Below, piece by piece: positions 26,501 to 34,521 of a DNA stretch of 64,000 nt (position 1 is its first letter; the number at the start of each line of letters is the position of its first letter). The notes under the pieces are model-generated. The model saw only the letters and a program-made list of their open reading frames with translations, did no database searches and was not told the DNA's origin. Source of the DNA: Cytophagales bacterium (GTDB lineage: Bacteria > Bacteroidota > Bacteroidia > Cytophagales > Spirosomataceae); the NCBI GenBank assembly GCA_013298215.1, contig JAAFKE010000002.1, forward strand, positions 122,184 to 186,183, read 5' to 3'. A program made the translations under genes and the position numbers.

Positions 26501-29500
26501 AGCCTCAAAAAACCAGTTACTTTGTCAGACTCGTTTTGGTCGTTGTGCATGTGCACAAACATTTTAAGCCGCTTGCGAAAGTTCAGGTCTAAATTCACGT
26601 TCTTAAACGCCGCCCGCGAGTCGCCGTCGCGGAGGTTGGTCACGCACAAACTCATGGCCTGCTCGTTGAGTTCGACCACGTTTTGCTGCGTAAAATCGCG
26701 GTCGCGCACAAATCCTGGTGGCACAGCATACACGTATTTTTTACCCGTGTTGGCGGTTTGGGCGTTCTGGCCGTTTTCTTCAATACTCACCGTGGCAATC
26801 TTAAACTGCGCGTCGTAGGGCTCGGGTACTTCTTGCAGGCTACGCGCGTTGAGATCGCCGACAAACTTACGGTACTGCGTGGCAACGAGTTGCAGTTGCG
26901 AAAACCGTAGCACCACGGGCTGCTCCCAGTCGGTGAGGTACATTCGGGCAAAGCGTATATTTTTGAAGCCATTGATACCGCCCACCGCCTTAGAAAACTG
27001 CCGAACGGGAATCCTAAACAAAAACCAAGTAGCACCCAGTGCCTCCACCCGGTCTACGACGAAGCCTTTATTGACCTGCAAAGAGCCAGGCCGCAGGTCA
27101 ATCTCGTACTCGTAGTAAGATTCTATGTCGTTGATGGTGTTATCGAGATTAAGGTCTTCAATGTCGGGTAAGTTGGTCGATGCCGCCGTGAGCTCTTGGG
27201 CGTTGGTGTTGCTTTCGGGCGTGTTGTTTTGCATACCCATAAAACTCTTGTAGCGCTCCACAACTTGCTTGCCCGCCGCGTCGAAGTCCTCGCTGAGATA
27301 AAACTTAAAGTCATCGCTGGCGGGGTCGGCCTCAATCTCCGACCGCGCCGCAGGATTTAAGTTGGCGGGCAACTTGGCGAGGTAGTCTTTGAAATACCGT
27401 TTTTCGTCCTCGTTGTTGAGGCCATCCAAGCCCACGTCTTGTTTTTGGCGCGCGCCCGGTTGGTTGCTGAATGCGTTAATCAGAAACTGTTGTTTTGTTA
27501 CGCGCCCCCACGCGGTCGAGTCCACGTTTTGGCGCGTAAACTCCCCAATTGGCAGGCCATTTTCAAAATTGAAGCGTCCGTCTTTGATTACATCCTCCGA
27601 AATATCGCCCAAATTAAAAACCAGCTTGCCTCCCTTTGTGTTGGGCGTATTGCTAAAACCGTCGTAGATCGTTCCGTTTGCACCGCCAATGAAAGGGTCC
27701 ATCATCCAGAACTCCATGATTTCTACGTTGGCGTTGTCAAAATCGGGATCAGATGCGATGGCGCGCGTAATGGCCCCAAAGTTTTTACGTGGGTTGGCCA
27801 GCCGTCCGTTGGCATCTAAGGCGGGGTTGAAGTTGTACATTCCGCGCTCAGACGGAAAATAGGCCACATCCAATATGTTTTCGGGCAGGTTTATGAGCCG
27901 CAGCGACCGCCCTGGGTACAGGTCGGTGGGTAGGTAAAATTTCTGGTAAAAGTTGTCCAAAGCCCCAGCGGGGAGTTGGGGTTGCTGCCGGCCAAGAGAC
28001 CCAAAAGTACTGCGCGGGTCAAATACGTTATCGACCGAGTAGGCCGAGATTCTGGCTCGCTGGTAGCCAAACTCGAGCGGGTTGGTGGGAGTTCCCTGCG
28101 AAAACTGCTGCGGGGTGCTGCCCAGCCGCCAGCGGGTGGGTTGGCGGGTGAGGTCAAATGGCGTTCGGGCCGACTCGAAATCATCGACCATTACTCCTCT
28201 TACGTTGGGATTGATGCCCGGAAACATCTGCGCCACCTCGCCCTGAAACTGTACGTTGGAGGTCTCTTTGGTTTGCAACAGCGGCAGTTTGTCCAACATT
28301 CGGGTGAGCCACTTGGAGTCTTTTTTGAAGTTTATATCGGCCCCCAAAATGGTGTTGTTCACGGGTTCGTTGCCGATGGGCGTTCGGGTCAGGAAACCAG
28401 CGGGGGTTTCGCGGAGGTTCATCCCAGTGAAACCCAACTTAAAATCGGGACTGGCCTCGTAGTCGATGCGCGTGCCAAAAAGGCGGCGAATTTGCTGCTG
28501 AAACAGGTCGGGGCGTTCGTAGCTAATCACGATCTCGCGCCCCGAGTTCATCACACTTTCGTTGATAATGCGCAGCTGGCCAATCTGCGCCTCCACCACG
28601 TAGTCGGTGCCAGGCGATAAGGACACGCCCCCCGCCGTGACCTTCACCGACTGCTCGGCCACGCCGTAGGGTAGCTGAATGGGCGTTCCTGCGGCTCCTG
28701 CTTGGTAGCTTCCCTTCAAAAAGAATTTATTTTTGTCGGCCACTTGCTGCGCGTCAATGAGCGTGGCGCGGTACAACGTGTTGTGAACGTATTTCTGGCG
28801 GAGGTCTTCTTCGTCGGCATCAAAAAACTTGTTGAGGTGGGTACCGAATGGTTCAAGCACGGGAAAAATAACCCTGCCCATGCGGCTGTCCACGGTTTTG
28901 CCCTCCACAAAATCAAAGTTGCCGTCGGGTTGGGGGTCTTGGAGTTGGTTGAGGCGGTCTAACTGCATAATTTTGACCAAGGCCACGTTCTGCAACCTCC
29001 GTCCTTCTTGCAGGTTGGGGCTGTCGAGGCCCGTAAGGTCGTCTTTATAAATTACACGGAGCTGGAAGCCCTTGCTGTCGAGGCCGCCCGTGCCGAGCGA
29101 ATAGACGTTTTTCATCATCAAATCCCAGAGCGGAATCTGCGTGTTGTTGCGGATATTAGACGATTTTAGGAGTTTCAGCACTAGCACTTCGTCTTCCTTT
29201 CGCACTTGGTAGTCTTCCGTGAGCTCGCCCACTTTGTAGGTTCGTCCCAGAAAACTGTACTCGTAAGACACGGCCAAAATCTCGTCGTTTCGCAGGGCGG
29301 TGTTCAACGAAACGTACCCCAATTCGGGATGAAACTTAAAGTCGCGGTCCGATAGTCGCCTCGCCCCGCGCAAAATATCGTAGTCGATACCCCGCCGCAG
29401 GCCGTAGCGGGTGTCTAATTCGTACACCGTCTTGTCCGACTGCCTGAGCGTTTGGTCGTTGGTAACGTTCTTAAACAGGCCGTTGCTTTCGTTGCCCACG

Positions 29501-30681
29501 GGTGCATTGGGGTTGGTAATGGGCTGCACGTTGGGGTTTTCTTTGGCAAATGGCTTCGCCTCGCCCAGGTCAGAAAAAGCCAGAATGTTGCGGAGTGTCT
29601 CGGTGCTTTGGGTGCGGTTGGTTACGTAGGCTTCCACCCGGGTGATGGTCACGCCCGAGGTAATCATGGGTAGGTTTTTGAGCGATTGTTCGTACTGATT
29701 TCTAAAAAACTGCGACAGAAAAAAGTGCCGGTTTTCGTCGTAGTTATCCATCCGTATCTCAAAATTCTTGCCCTGCAAACCGCCGCGCAGCGTGATGGTT
29801 TCTTGTTTGGAGCGCTGCTGAGACCCCACCAGCGTAATGTTGGTGCGCCCGAGTCTAAATTGTACCTTGCCCCCAAAGAGGTTTTGCACCCCCGGAATCA
29901 ACTGACTTTGGAGCGGCCAGCTAATGTTGCCCGCCTCCACTTTTTGGAGCATACTCTCCTCGTCGGCTTTGTAGTTGAGCCGAAGGGCGTTTTCAAAATT
30001 GAAACTGGCCTTGGTGTCAAAATTGGTCAAAAGTCCGAGTTTGTCGCCTATTTTTCCGTTGAAGTTGATGTTTATTTGCTCATTGAAATTAAAGTTGGTG
30101 GTTCGCCGCAACCTGATCGGAATCTGCGGGTTGTCGATGTTCTGGTGGATGATCCCAAAATCGAGGAGCACAAAACCGTTGGGTTTAAAATCCAGTCCGT
30201 TGCTGCCAAAAATACGGTCAAAAACGGGCGGTAAGTCCAGTTTGGGCAGCAGACCTCGCCCGCTCACAGAACTTTTGCCGTCGCGTTCGGCGGCATATTC
30301 GCGGATGGCACTCTGGGTAACGCGGTAGTCCTGGATCTTTAAAAAATCGGGGTAGGACATCGACTCGGGCGTGCGAAAATCGCGCCTGCCTTGGGGCGAT
30401 ATAATGGGTTCATAGACCGACATCCGCCGCTGGTTGTCGAGATTGAAGTCGTTTTTAACGTTTTTTGGATCTTTTAGGTAGAACGGCGAGCGCGGCGGCG
30501 GCACGCTGAAACGAGTGGCCGAGCGGTCGCGCCAGGTGGAGTAGGGGCGACGTTGTTTTTGGTAACGAACGGAGTCTTTGGCGGTATTTTTTGGCGCAAC
30601 CTGCCCCAAAACGGGAAACCAGTTCAAAATAAAACCCAAAAAAGTCAGCTTGAGTAGCTTTAAGTAAAGAGTCTTAACCAC
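23569..30681 (-). CDS. sprA: Cell surface protein SprA, T9SS outer membrane translocon
   Basis: This 2370-residue protein is the SprA/Sov homologue, the very large outer membrane beta-barrel through which type IX substrates are exported and which is needed for gliding in motile relatives. It has a signal peptide (about 1-26), a region with RSPFYLKDPKN, then repeated beta-rich stretches and segments such as VRGVMVDDFESARTPFDL and DLRPGSLQVNKGFV typical of SprA, ending in a strand-rich C-terminus (VQVKFNVAEL). Length fits the family (about 2300-2500). The putative T9SS substrates at 3.1-9.2, 17.3-20.6 and 37.4-39.1 kb presumably pass through it. Confidence 0.94.
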   Translation of the reverse strand: MVKTLYLKLLKLTFLGFILNWFPVLGQVAPKNTAKDSVRYQKQRRPYSTWRDRSATRFSVPPPRSPFYLKDPKNVKNDFNLDNQRRMSVYEPIISPQGRRDFRTPESMSYPDFLKIQDYRVTQSAIREYAAERDGKSSVSGRGLLPKLDLPPVFDRIFGSNGLDFKPNGFVLLDFGIIHQNIDNPQIPIRLRRTTNFNFNEQININFNGKIGDKLGLLTNFDTKASFNFENALRLNYKADEESMLQKVEAGNISWPLQSQLIPGVQNLFGGKVQFRLGRTNITLVGSQQRSKQETITLRGGLQGKNFEIRMDNYDENRHFFLSQFFRNQYEQSLKNLPMITSGVTITRVEAYVTNRTQSTETLRNILAFSDLGEAKPFAKENPNVQPITNPNAPVGNESNGLFKNVTNDQTLRQSDKTVYELDTRYGLRRGIDYDILRGARRLSDRDFKFHPELGYVSLNTALRNDEILAVSYEYSFLGRTYKVGELTEDYQVRKEDEVLVLKLLKSSNIRNNTQIPLWDLMMKNVYSLGTGGLDSKGFQLRVIYKDDLTGLDSPNLQEGRRLQNVALVKIMQLDRLNQLQDPQPDGNFDFVEGKTVDSRMGRVIFPVLEPFGTHLNKFFDADEEDLRQKYVHNTLYRATLIDAQQVADKNKFFLKGSYQAGAAGTPIQLPYGVAEQSVKVTAGGVSLSPGTDYVVEAQIGQLRIINESVMNSGREIVISYERPDLFQQQIRRLFGTRIDYEASPDFKLGFTGMNLRETPAGFLTRTPIGNEPVNNTILGADINFKKDSKWLTRMLDKLPLLQTKETSNVQFQGEVAQMFPGINPNVRGVMVDDFESARTPFDLTRQPTRWRLGSTPQQFSQGTPTNPLEFGYQRARISAYSVDNVFDPRSTFGSLGRQQPQLPAGALDNFYQKFYLPTDLYPGRSLRLINLPENILDVAYFPSERGMYNFNPALDANGRLANPRKNFGAITRAIASDPDFDNANVEIMEFWMMDPFIGGANGTIYDGFSNTPNTKGGKLVFNLGDISEDVIKDGRFNFENGLPIGEFTRQNVDSTAWGRVTKQQFLINAFSNQPGARQKQDVGLDGLNNEDEKRYFKDYLAKLPANLNPAARSEIEADPASDDFKFYLSEDFDAAGKQVVERYKSFMGMQNNTPESNTNAQELTAASTNLPDIEDLNLDNTINDIESYYEYEIDLRPGSLQVNKGFVVDRVEALGATWFLFRIPVRQFSKAVGGINGFKNIRFARMYLTDWEQPVVLRFSQLQLVATQYRKFVGDLNARSLQEVPEPYDAQFKIATVSIEENGQNAQTANTGKKYVYAVPPGFVRDRDFTQQNVVELNEQAMSLCVTNLRDGDSRAAFKNVNLDLNFRKRLKMFVHMHNDQNESDKVTGFLRLGTDFTEHFYEIEVQNLRSTPENVNDPNVVWPESNTIDVAFADLINAKAERNRQGKSLTVPFSVQTTDGRYRITVVGNPDLSAVQTLMIGVRNPRDDEQSKSFCLWVNELHVEGFSQSSGTAAIFTTNIKLADFATVQATGRLTTFGFGSVQQKIGDRARETTKEFGVSANVQLDKLLPEKWGFKIPLYVNYDHRNVNPHFNPLNPDTPLETELDRLETASERDRLRSLVQENTTRRGINFSNVRKTKTNLTAKRHFWDFENLSFTYAYNDLVRSNVLISEYNQLQHKAGIAYQYAPQNKPWEPFKKLALRGNYLQWLKDFNFNPVPTLISVRVGGDRSFIKTQLRNSDLTTGGQQPLFEKYFLLTRNYDLNWNLTKNMNLTYNAVANAVVDEPIGELNTPEKSDSLWRNFRNLGRMKNFDQRLNLTYQIPLDKIPALDWMQATYSHKIGYQYQANSLNIRDSLNAPFGNIIRNNREYGLQGKVDFVRLYNKLRYLQFANNPRPQRKNFARSPGDDEDLPAEPSRALKDVTRLLMTVRGIDVNYTVTETTQLAGFLPDKPRALGLDVIDAPGLPFIFGSQNRDIHRTAAARGWLTNSTVLNTPFLQTIAKSFTARARLEPFKGFNVQIEMRLTRQDAYQEFFRPQTPDGAFESQSPLRNGQFSMSFMSFKTAFRPVTNDNSSPTFQVFQQNRAILRERLRRENGLEYTDNSQDVLIPAFFAAYNDKDPEKVTLNPFFGFPFPNWRIDYAGLAQLPGFKKIFKSFSFQHSYNSTYSVGNFTSSLDYAGVYVNLAVMDYKPGFQSNTAGQIIPIFIMSTITMQEKFSPLVGIQSQLQNGMSFNLAYNKDRSIALSLSNAQVAELVNDDITGTWGITRKNVRIPFRINGKFQRLKNDLQFQTSLTFRDTRAIQRRLDGESVPINGNVNFQFQMRTNYVVNKLWSLSLYFDRMFNDPVVTNSFRRATTAGGVQVKFNVAEL

Positions 30682-30764
30682 TATTTTTAATTTTCCTTTA
30701 ATTCTTCAACGGCCAAAACCTTGCCAATATTCTAATACGACGGCAAAAGTTTTGGATTGGATGA

Positions 30765-30772
30765 CAAAATTA
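30765..30772 (-). promoter_or_regulatory. Possible -7 box of sprA
   Basis: On the minus strand TAATTTTG fits the Bacteroidota -7 consensus 84 bases upstream of sprA, but no TTTG stands 19-20 bases before it. The direct repeats AAAATATTG at 30806-30814 and 30827-30835, 21 bases apart, lie just upstream. Confidence 0.3.
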
Positions 30773-30805
30773 AGGAAAATAAGGGCAACGGGCCGTTGGT
30801 GGGAT

Positions 30806-30835
30806 AAAATATTGCTTCTGTGTGGCAAAATATTG
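30806..30835. repeat. Direct repeat AAAATATTG upstream of sprA
   Basis: Two copies of AAAATATTG begin 21 bases apart, two turns of the helix, in the 160-base gap between sprA and the thioredoxin-like gene. Each copy contains AATATT, itself a palindrome. The spacing suits a dimeric DNA-binding protein; no function is shown. Confidence 0.35.
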
Positions 30836-30841
30836 TTGCTT

Positions 30842-31375
30842 TTAGTCTTGTAGAGGCAACTGGGAGAGCAACCGCAAAAGGTAATCGGCCTCCAAAACCC
30901 CCGTTTTTCGGGCTTGCATTTGGAGGTTTTGATTAAACAACACGGTGGTCGGATAGGTCAATCGGCCTTTTTCAGTCCCCAATATTTGGGCCAGTTCGTG
31001 CAGGCCCGTGCCAACGCCCGAGGGCTTAAATCGGTATTTTCGGTTCAAAAAAGGCAGCGTTTTGGTTTGTTCCGCGTCGAGATCAAGGCAGTAGAAATGT
31101 TGGTTCAATGTTCGCACCAAGGCCGAGTCAGCGAAGGTTTTTACCTCCATCATCTTGCAATATTTGCACCAATCAGTATGAATAAAAACCAACAACGGGC
31201 GGCGTTCTTTGCGGAGGCTGTCGTTGAGGTTTTCAAAGGAAGTCCAGCGCAGGTTTTGGGCTTTGGCAACGGGCAAAAGCCCAAAACTACCCACAATCAA
31301 CCAGAAAATGAGCAGCTTTGGCGCGTGCCCACGCCCAACCCTCGCTTCGGAAGAATGGGTTTTAGCTGGTTTCAT
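30842..31375 (-). CDS. Exported thioredoxin-fold protein
   Basis: This 177-residue protein has an N-terminal membrane or signal segment (about residues 20-40, ending VAKAQ) and a thioredoxin fold with the redox motif WCKYC (Cys70 and Cys73) and the cis-Pro region LTYPTTVLF. It matches the Thioredoxin_7-like group of periplasmic proteins. I start at the ATG at 31375; the longer frame would run inside the receptor gene. That ATG is one base from the receptor stop, so the two are translationally close. It may keep Cys of the neighbouring receptor or a metal site reduced. Confidence 0.87.
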   Translation of the reverse strand: MKPAKTHSSEARVGRGHAPKLLIFWLIVGSFGLLPVAKAQNLRWTSFENLNDSLRKERRPLLVFIHTDWCKYCKMMEVKTFADSALVRTLNQHFYCLDLDAEQTKTLPFLNRKYRFKPSGVGTGLHELAQILGTEKGRLTYPTTVLFNQNLQMQARKTGVLEADYLLRLLSQLPLQD

Positions 31376-31376
31376 T

Positions 31377-33671
31377 TCACCTAAACAAATTGTACCGAAC
31401 GCCCGCAAAACCCCGAATACCCTGGTTGGGCGCATACACATACGAAGGGTCGAAGGTGAGCGCGTTGGGGTTGTTGGGCGTTGGCACTACCTGCCCCGTC
31501 GCGTCAAAAGTTACTTGCCTGTCGAACGGGTCAAACGCCCGGGCAATGGCATCGCGGGTGGGCGTGAAGTTCAGCAGGTTTTTTACGCCGCCGTAAATTT
31601 CGAGGCCGTTGTTAAACTTTTTGGTCAGCTGAATATTCTGTAAACTCCACCACGGCGAAGTGGCGGGACGCGGGTCTAATTCGCCCAAAATGGGTAGTCG
31701 CATCGGGCCGTATAAGTTGCCCGTGTAGTCGATCGTCAGACCTGCGTTGGGAAACGTATAAGACACCGACCAAACGCCCGTGAATTTTTCGGTTAGCAAC
31801 TGGGTTTGTCTCACGAGTTGGCCGCTACCGTTGTCTTGCCGCTGAAAAACATCCATGGCCGTTGCGCCCGCCATAATTTTTAGGCCATTTTTCAACGAAA
31901 AGTCCACGTTCAGCGACACCCCCCGCGACACCGCATTGCCGTTTAAGTTGCTGTAAATGATCTTGTTGGGATCGGTCAAATAATCGGGAATAATGCGGTT
32001 GTTGAAATAGGTATAAAAAGCCGTAGCGTCGAGGCCAATAAAACTACCATCGGCCAAGAAAAACTTTCGGACGTAGTTCAGGTTGCCATTCCACGAGCGT
32101 TCGGGTTTGAGGGCCTCCGTAAACTCTACTTTTCGGGCACCAGTGAGGGCGGCGTGGTCTTCGGTAAAGACGTTGGCCACGCGGTAGCCGTTGCCAAAAC
32201 TTGCCCTAAACACATTTTTTTTGTCGGCAGATGCCCATTTATAATTAAGGCGTGGCGTAAGGATACTGCCGTGAATAGAATTGTAGTCGTAGCGAATGCC
32301 CAAGAGCAATTTGTGGTTGGGGTTGAGCGAGATCTCGTCCTGCAAAAACACGCCCGGTAGCGTTATTTTAGATGGCGCATTCCGTCCGTTGAGGTCGGTG
32401 GCGGGGGTGTTGTCGTCGTAATAAGTATAACGCAACGCCGCCCCGAGGAGTAAATCGTGTTTTTCGCCTATTTTTTTGTCCCAAGTCAATTGCCCAAAAC
32501 CAATGTACTGTTGGGCGTTGTAGATGGTGGTGCCGTAGACCGAGTTTTGATTGTGTCCGTTGGCCGAAAAGCGAAAGGTAACGTTTTCTTTCATCGGCAA
32601 CTGATAGGCACCGATCGTCTCCCAGCGTTTGGTATAAATACTTTCGGCGTAGCGTTCGTCGCCGCCTCGGAAGGCTGGTGTCCAGCGCACATCACCACCC
32701 CAGCGGTTTTCGTACACGTAGCGGCCTCCGATGGTAAAGATACGGTTTTCCTTGCGCTCAAAATTGATTTTATTGAACAGCGAAATGCGGTTTTGGAGGG
32801 TAATATCAGTAAATCCGTCCCCATTTTTGTCGGTTGGTACTTGAAAGTTAAAATAATTCAGCCCGAAGAGCGCCTGCACTTTCTCGCCAAATTTGTATTT
32901 AACACCAAGGTCAGTGTTGTATTCTCCCCAAGTTGTTCCCATCACATCGGCCGAAACAAGGGGAGCTGCCGACGGTTTCTTGGTGATTACGTTGATGAGC
33001 CCACCCACAGCCTCTGAGCCGTAAAGCGTTGAAGCGGGGCCTTTTACAATTTCGACCCGCTCAATAAGTGCACTCGGAATGCCACTCAAACCGTAAACCG
33101 TCGAAAGCCCCGATACAATCGGCATGCCGTCAATTAGAATCATGGTGTAGGGACCCTCGAGCCCGTTGATGTGAATGTCGCCGGTGTTGCAGACGTTGCA
33201 GTTTAGCTGCGGACGCACGCCATTGATGTTTTGCAACGACTCGAATAAGTTAGGCACGGGATTGCGCCTGAAAAACGTGGGCGTGTAAATTTCGATCGGC
33301 ACGGGACTGTCGAGTTTCGAGACCTCTTTCATGGTACCCGTTACGACCACTTCGCTGAGAGAGTTTTCTAATTCTTCGGTTTGTAGGGTCAATTCTTGGA
33401 AAAACTTGGTGGCCGAAATTGTCACTGATTTGCTGATGTTGCGGTAGCCAATGCCCGATACAACAAGCTGATACGTGCCGTATTTTACATTTTTGATTTC
33501 AAAAACGCCTTTTTCGTCCGTCGTCGTGCCGTATTGCGAGCCTTTCAGGGCCGCCGTAGCAAACTCCAACGGTTTTCCTTTTACAGTGACTGTGCCCCGA
33601 ATGCTTCCAGTTTGGGCAAAAACAACGCTTTGAACCAGCATAAATGCCAGTAATAAGTAAGGAAATTTCAT
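31377..33671 (-). CDS. TonB-dependent receptor with CxxC in the plug
   Basis: This 764-residue outer membrane receptor has a signal peptide (1-20), a carboxypeptidase-like regulatory domain (about 21-105), a plug domain (about 115-230) and a 22-stranded barrel region. The plug holds Cys158 and Cys161 in NCNVCNTGDIHING, then LIDGMPIVSGLSTVYGLSG and the ERVEIVKGPASTLYGSEAVGG box. Cys residues are rare in such receptors, and the pair stands next to a thioredoxin-fold gene. Such gene pairs occur in Bacteroidota; the cargo is unknown, but a metal or metal complex is plausible. Confidence 0.93.
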   Translation of the reverse strand: MKFPYLLLAFMLVQSVVFAQTGSIRGTVTVKGKPLEFATAALKGSQYGTTTDEKGVFEIKNVKYGTYQLVVSGIGYRNISKSVTISATKFFQELTLQTEELENSLSEVVVTGTMKEVSKLDSPVPIEIYTPTFFRRNPVPNLFESLQNINGVRPQLNCNVCNTGDIHINGLEGPYTMILIDGMPIVSGLSTVYGLSGIPSALIERVEIVKGPASTLYGSEAVGGLINVITKKPSAAPLVSADVMGTTWGEYNTDLGVKYKFGEKVQALFGLNYFNFQVPTDKNGDGFTDITLQNRISLFNKINFERKENRIFTIGGRYVYENRWGGDVRWTPAFRGGDERYAESIYTKRWETIGAYQLPMKENVTFRFSANGHNQNSVYGTTIYNAQQYIGFGQLTWDKKIGEKHDLLLGAALRYTYYDDNTPATDLNGRNAPSKITLPGVFLQDEISLNPNHKLLLGIRYDYNSIHGSILTPRLNYKWASADKKNVFRASFGNGYRVANVFTEDHAALTGARKVEFTEALKPERSWNGNLNYVRKFFLADGSFIGLDATAFYTYFNNRIIPDYLTDPNKIIYSNLNGNAVSRGVSLNVDFSLKNGLKIMAGATAMDVFQRQDNGSGQLVRQTQLLTEKFTGVWSVSYTFPNAGLTIDYTGNLYGPMRLPILGELDPRPATSPWWSLQNIQLTKKFNNGLEIYGGVKNLLNFTPTRDAIARAFDPFDRQVTFDATGQVVPTPNNPNALTFDPSYVYAPNQGIRGFAGVRYNLFR

Positions 33672-33758
33672 TGACTTTCAGTATTTTGGTGTGGTGATAA
33701 ATGCCAAGCAGGGCCGCTTCGGACTGATGTACGAGGCTAACTCAATGCCGACTAAAAC

Positions 33759-33779
33759 GTTTGCCAGCAATTGGCAAAC
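33759..33779. promoter_or_regulatory. Palindrome upstream of the TonB receptor
   Basis: GTTTGCCA (33759-33766) and TGGCAAAC (33772-33779) are perfect inverted repeats with a 5-base spacer, 88 bases upstream of the receptor ATG and 12 bases beyond the stop of the His-rich gene. On the minus strand CGTTTT follows, so it could be a weak terminator, but the symmetry and place also suit a repressor site. Confidence 0.45.
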
Positions 33780-33791
33780 TTCTGATTTACA

Positions 33792-34160
33792 CTAAAAAAC
33801 TGGCGGCCCACGAAGCGAAAGGCAAGAAACCGAGCGCGTCAAAAAACGCTGCTGGTATTGAAAGGAAGAAATTTCGTGCGCAACAAAAGAAACAACTGTG
33901 AGGGCCACGAAACCCAAAACTGGGTTGGACACGAAACTGCCATTGCTGACCAAATCCAGAATATATAACTCGTTGGTGGTGTGGCCGTTGGGCTGGTAGG
34001 GCGAGTCGCCAACGGGTTTGTAGGGGTGGGCGTGGGTGATTATCTTGCCGTCTGACAGGCGGTGGGCGTGCCGAAACACCACAAAGTTGAGTTGCATTAG
34101 CACAAAAAGTGCTAAAATGCCCCTCGCCATCTTTATTTTTACGTCCGAACTAACCTGCAT
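33792..34160 (-). CDS. His-rich membrane protein beside the TonB receptor
   Basis: This 122-residue protein has two hydrophobic segments (about 13-28 and 79-95) with a polar loop between them that carries His31, His33, His43, His45 and His60 in the pattern HAHRLSDGK then THAHPY. Such a loop could bind a metal in the periplasm. I recognise it as a type of short His-containing protein found near TonB receptors in Bacteroidota, but know no assigned function. An alternative start at M11 (MARGILALF) is possible. Confidence 0.7.
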   Translation of the reverse strand: MQVSSDVKIKMARGILALFVLMQLNFVVFRHAHRLSDGKIITHAHPYKPVGDSPYQPNGHTTNELYILDLVSNGSFVSNPVLGFVALTVVSFVAHEISSFQYQQRFLTRSVSCLSLRGPPVF

Positions 34161-34212
34161 ACCTGTTGTCTAACAAGTACAATGCTACGAATGTTTGGTC
34201 AGATAAACAATT

Positions 34213-34416
34213 CTAATGATTGGGGCAGTTGCAAGAACTCTTTTTTTTGAAAATCCCCCACATGAAGCCCTTTTTGCGGCGGGGCGCTTTGTTGCGCCGC
34301 TTGCCAAACAATCCCTCGCTTTGCTTAATGGTGGTTTTGGCCGCAGCAACTGGCGCGGCATACACCTCCACTTGGCAGCAAAGCACAATCAATACCAATC
34401 CAATTATCTTTTTCAT
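34213..34416 (-). CDS. Small exported protein with Cys-rich tail
   Basis: This 67-residue protein has a clear signal peptide (MKKIIGLVLIVLCCQVEVYA), a strongly basic middle (GKRRNKAPRRKKGF) and a C-terminus CNCPNH with Cys62, Cys64 and His67. Mature size is about 47 residues. I recognise no family. It lies 52 bases upstream of the His-rich gene on the same strand. The C-x-C-x2-H end could bind a metal or form a disulfide; this is inference. Confidence 0.6.
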   Translation of the reverse strand: MKKIIGLVLIVLCCQVEVYAAPVAAAKTTIKQSEGLFGKRRNKAPRRKKGFMWGIFKKKSSCNCPNH

Positions 34417-34521
34417 GCCACGAACCGATTTAATTTTCGGATATTAATAAGACGTTTATAATCGTACAATAGTATAACATGTTGTCAAAAAAAAACGAAT
34501 TGTGCTCCCAACTGACGGGTA

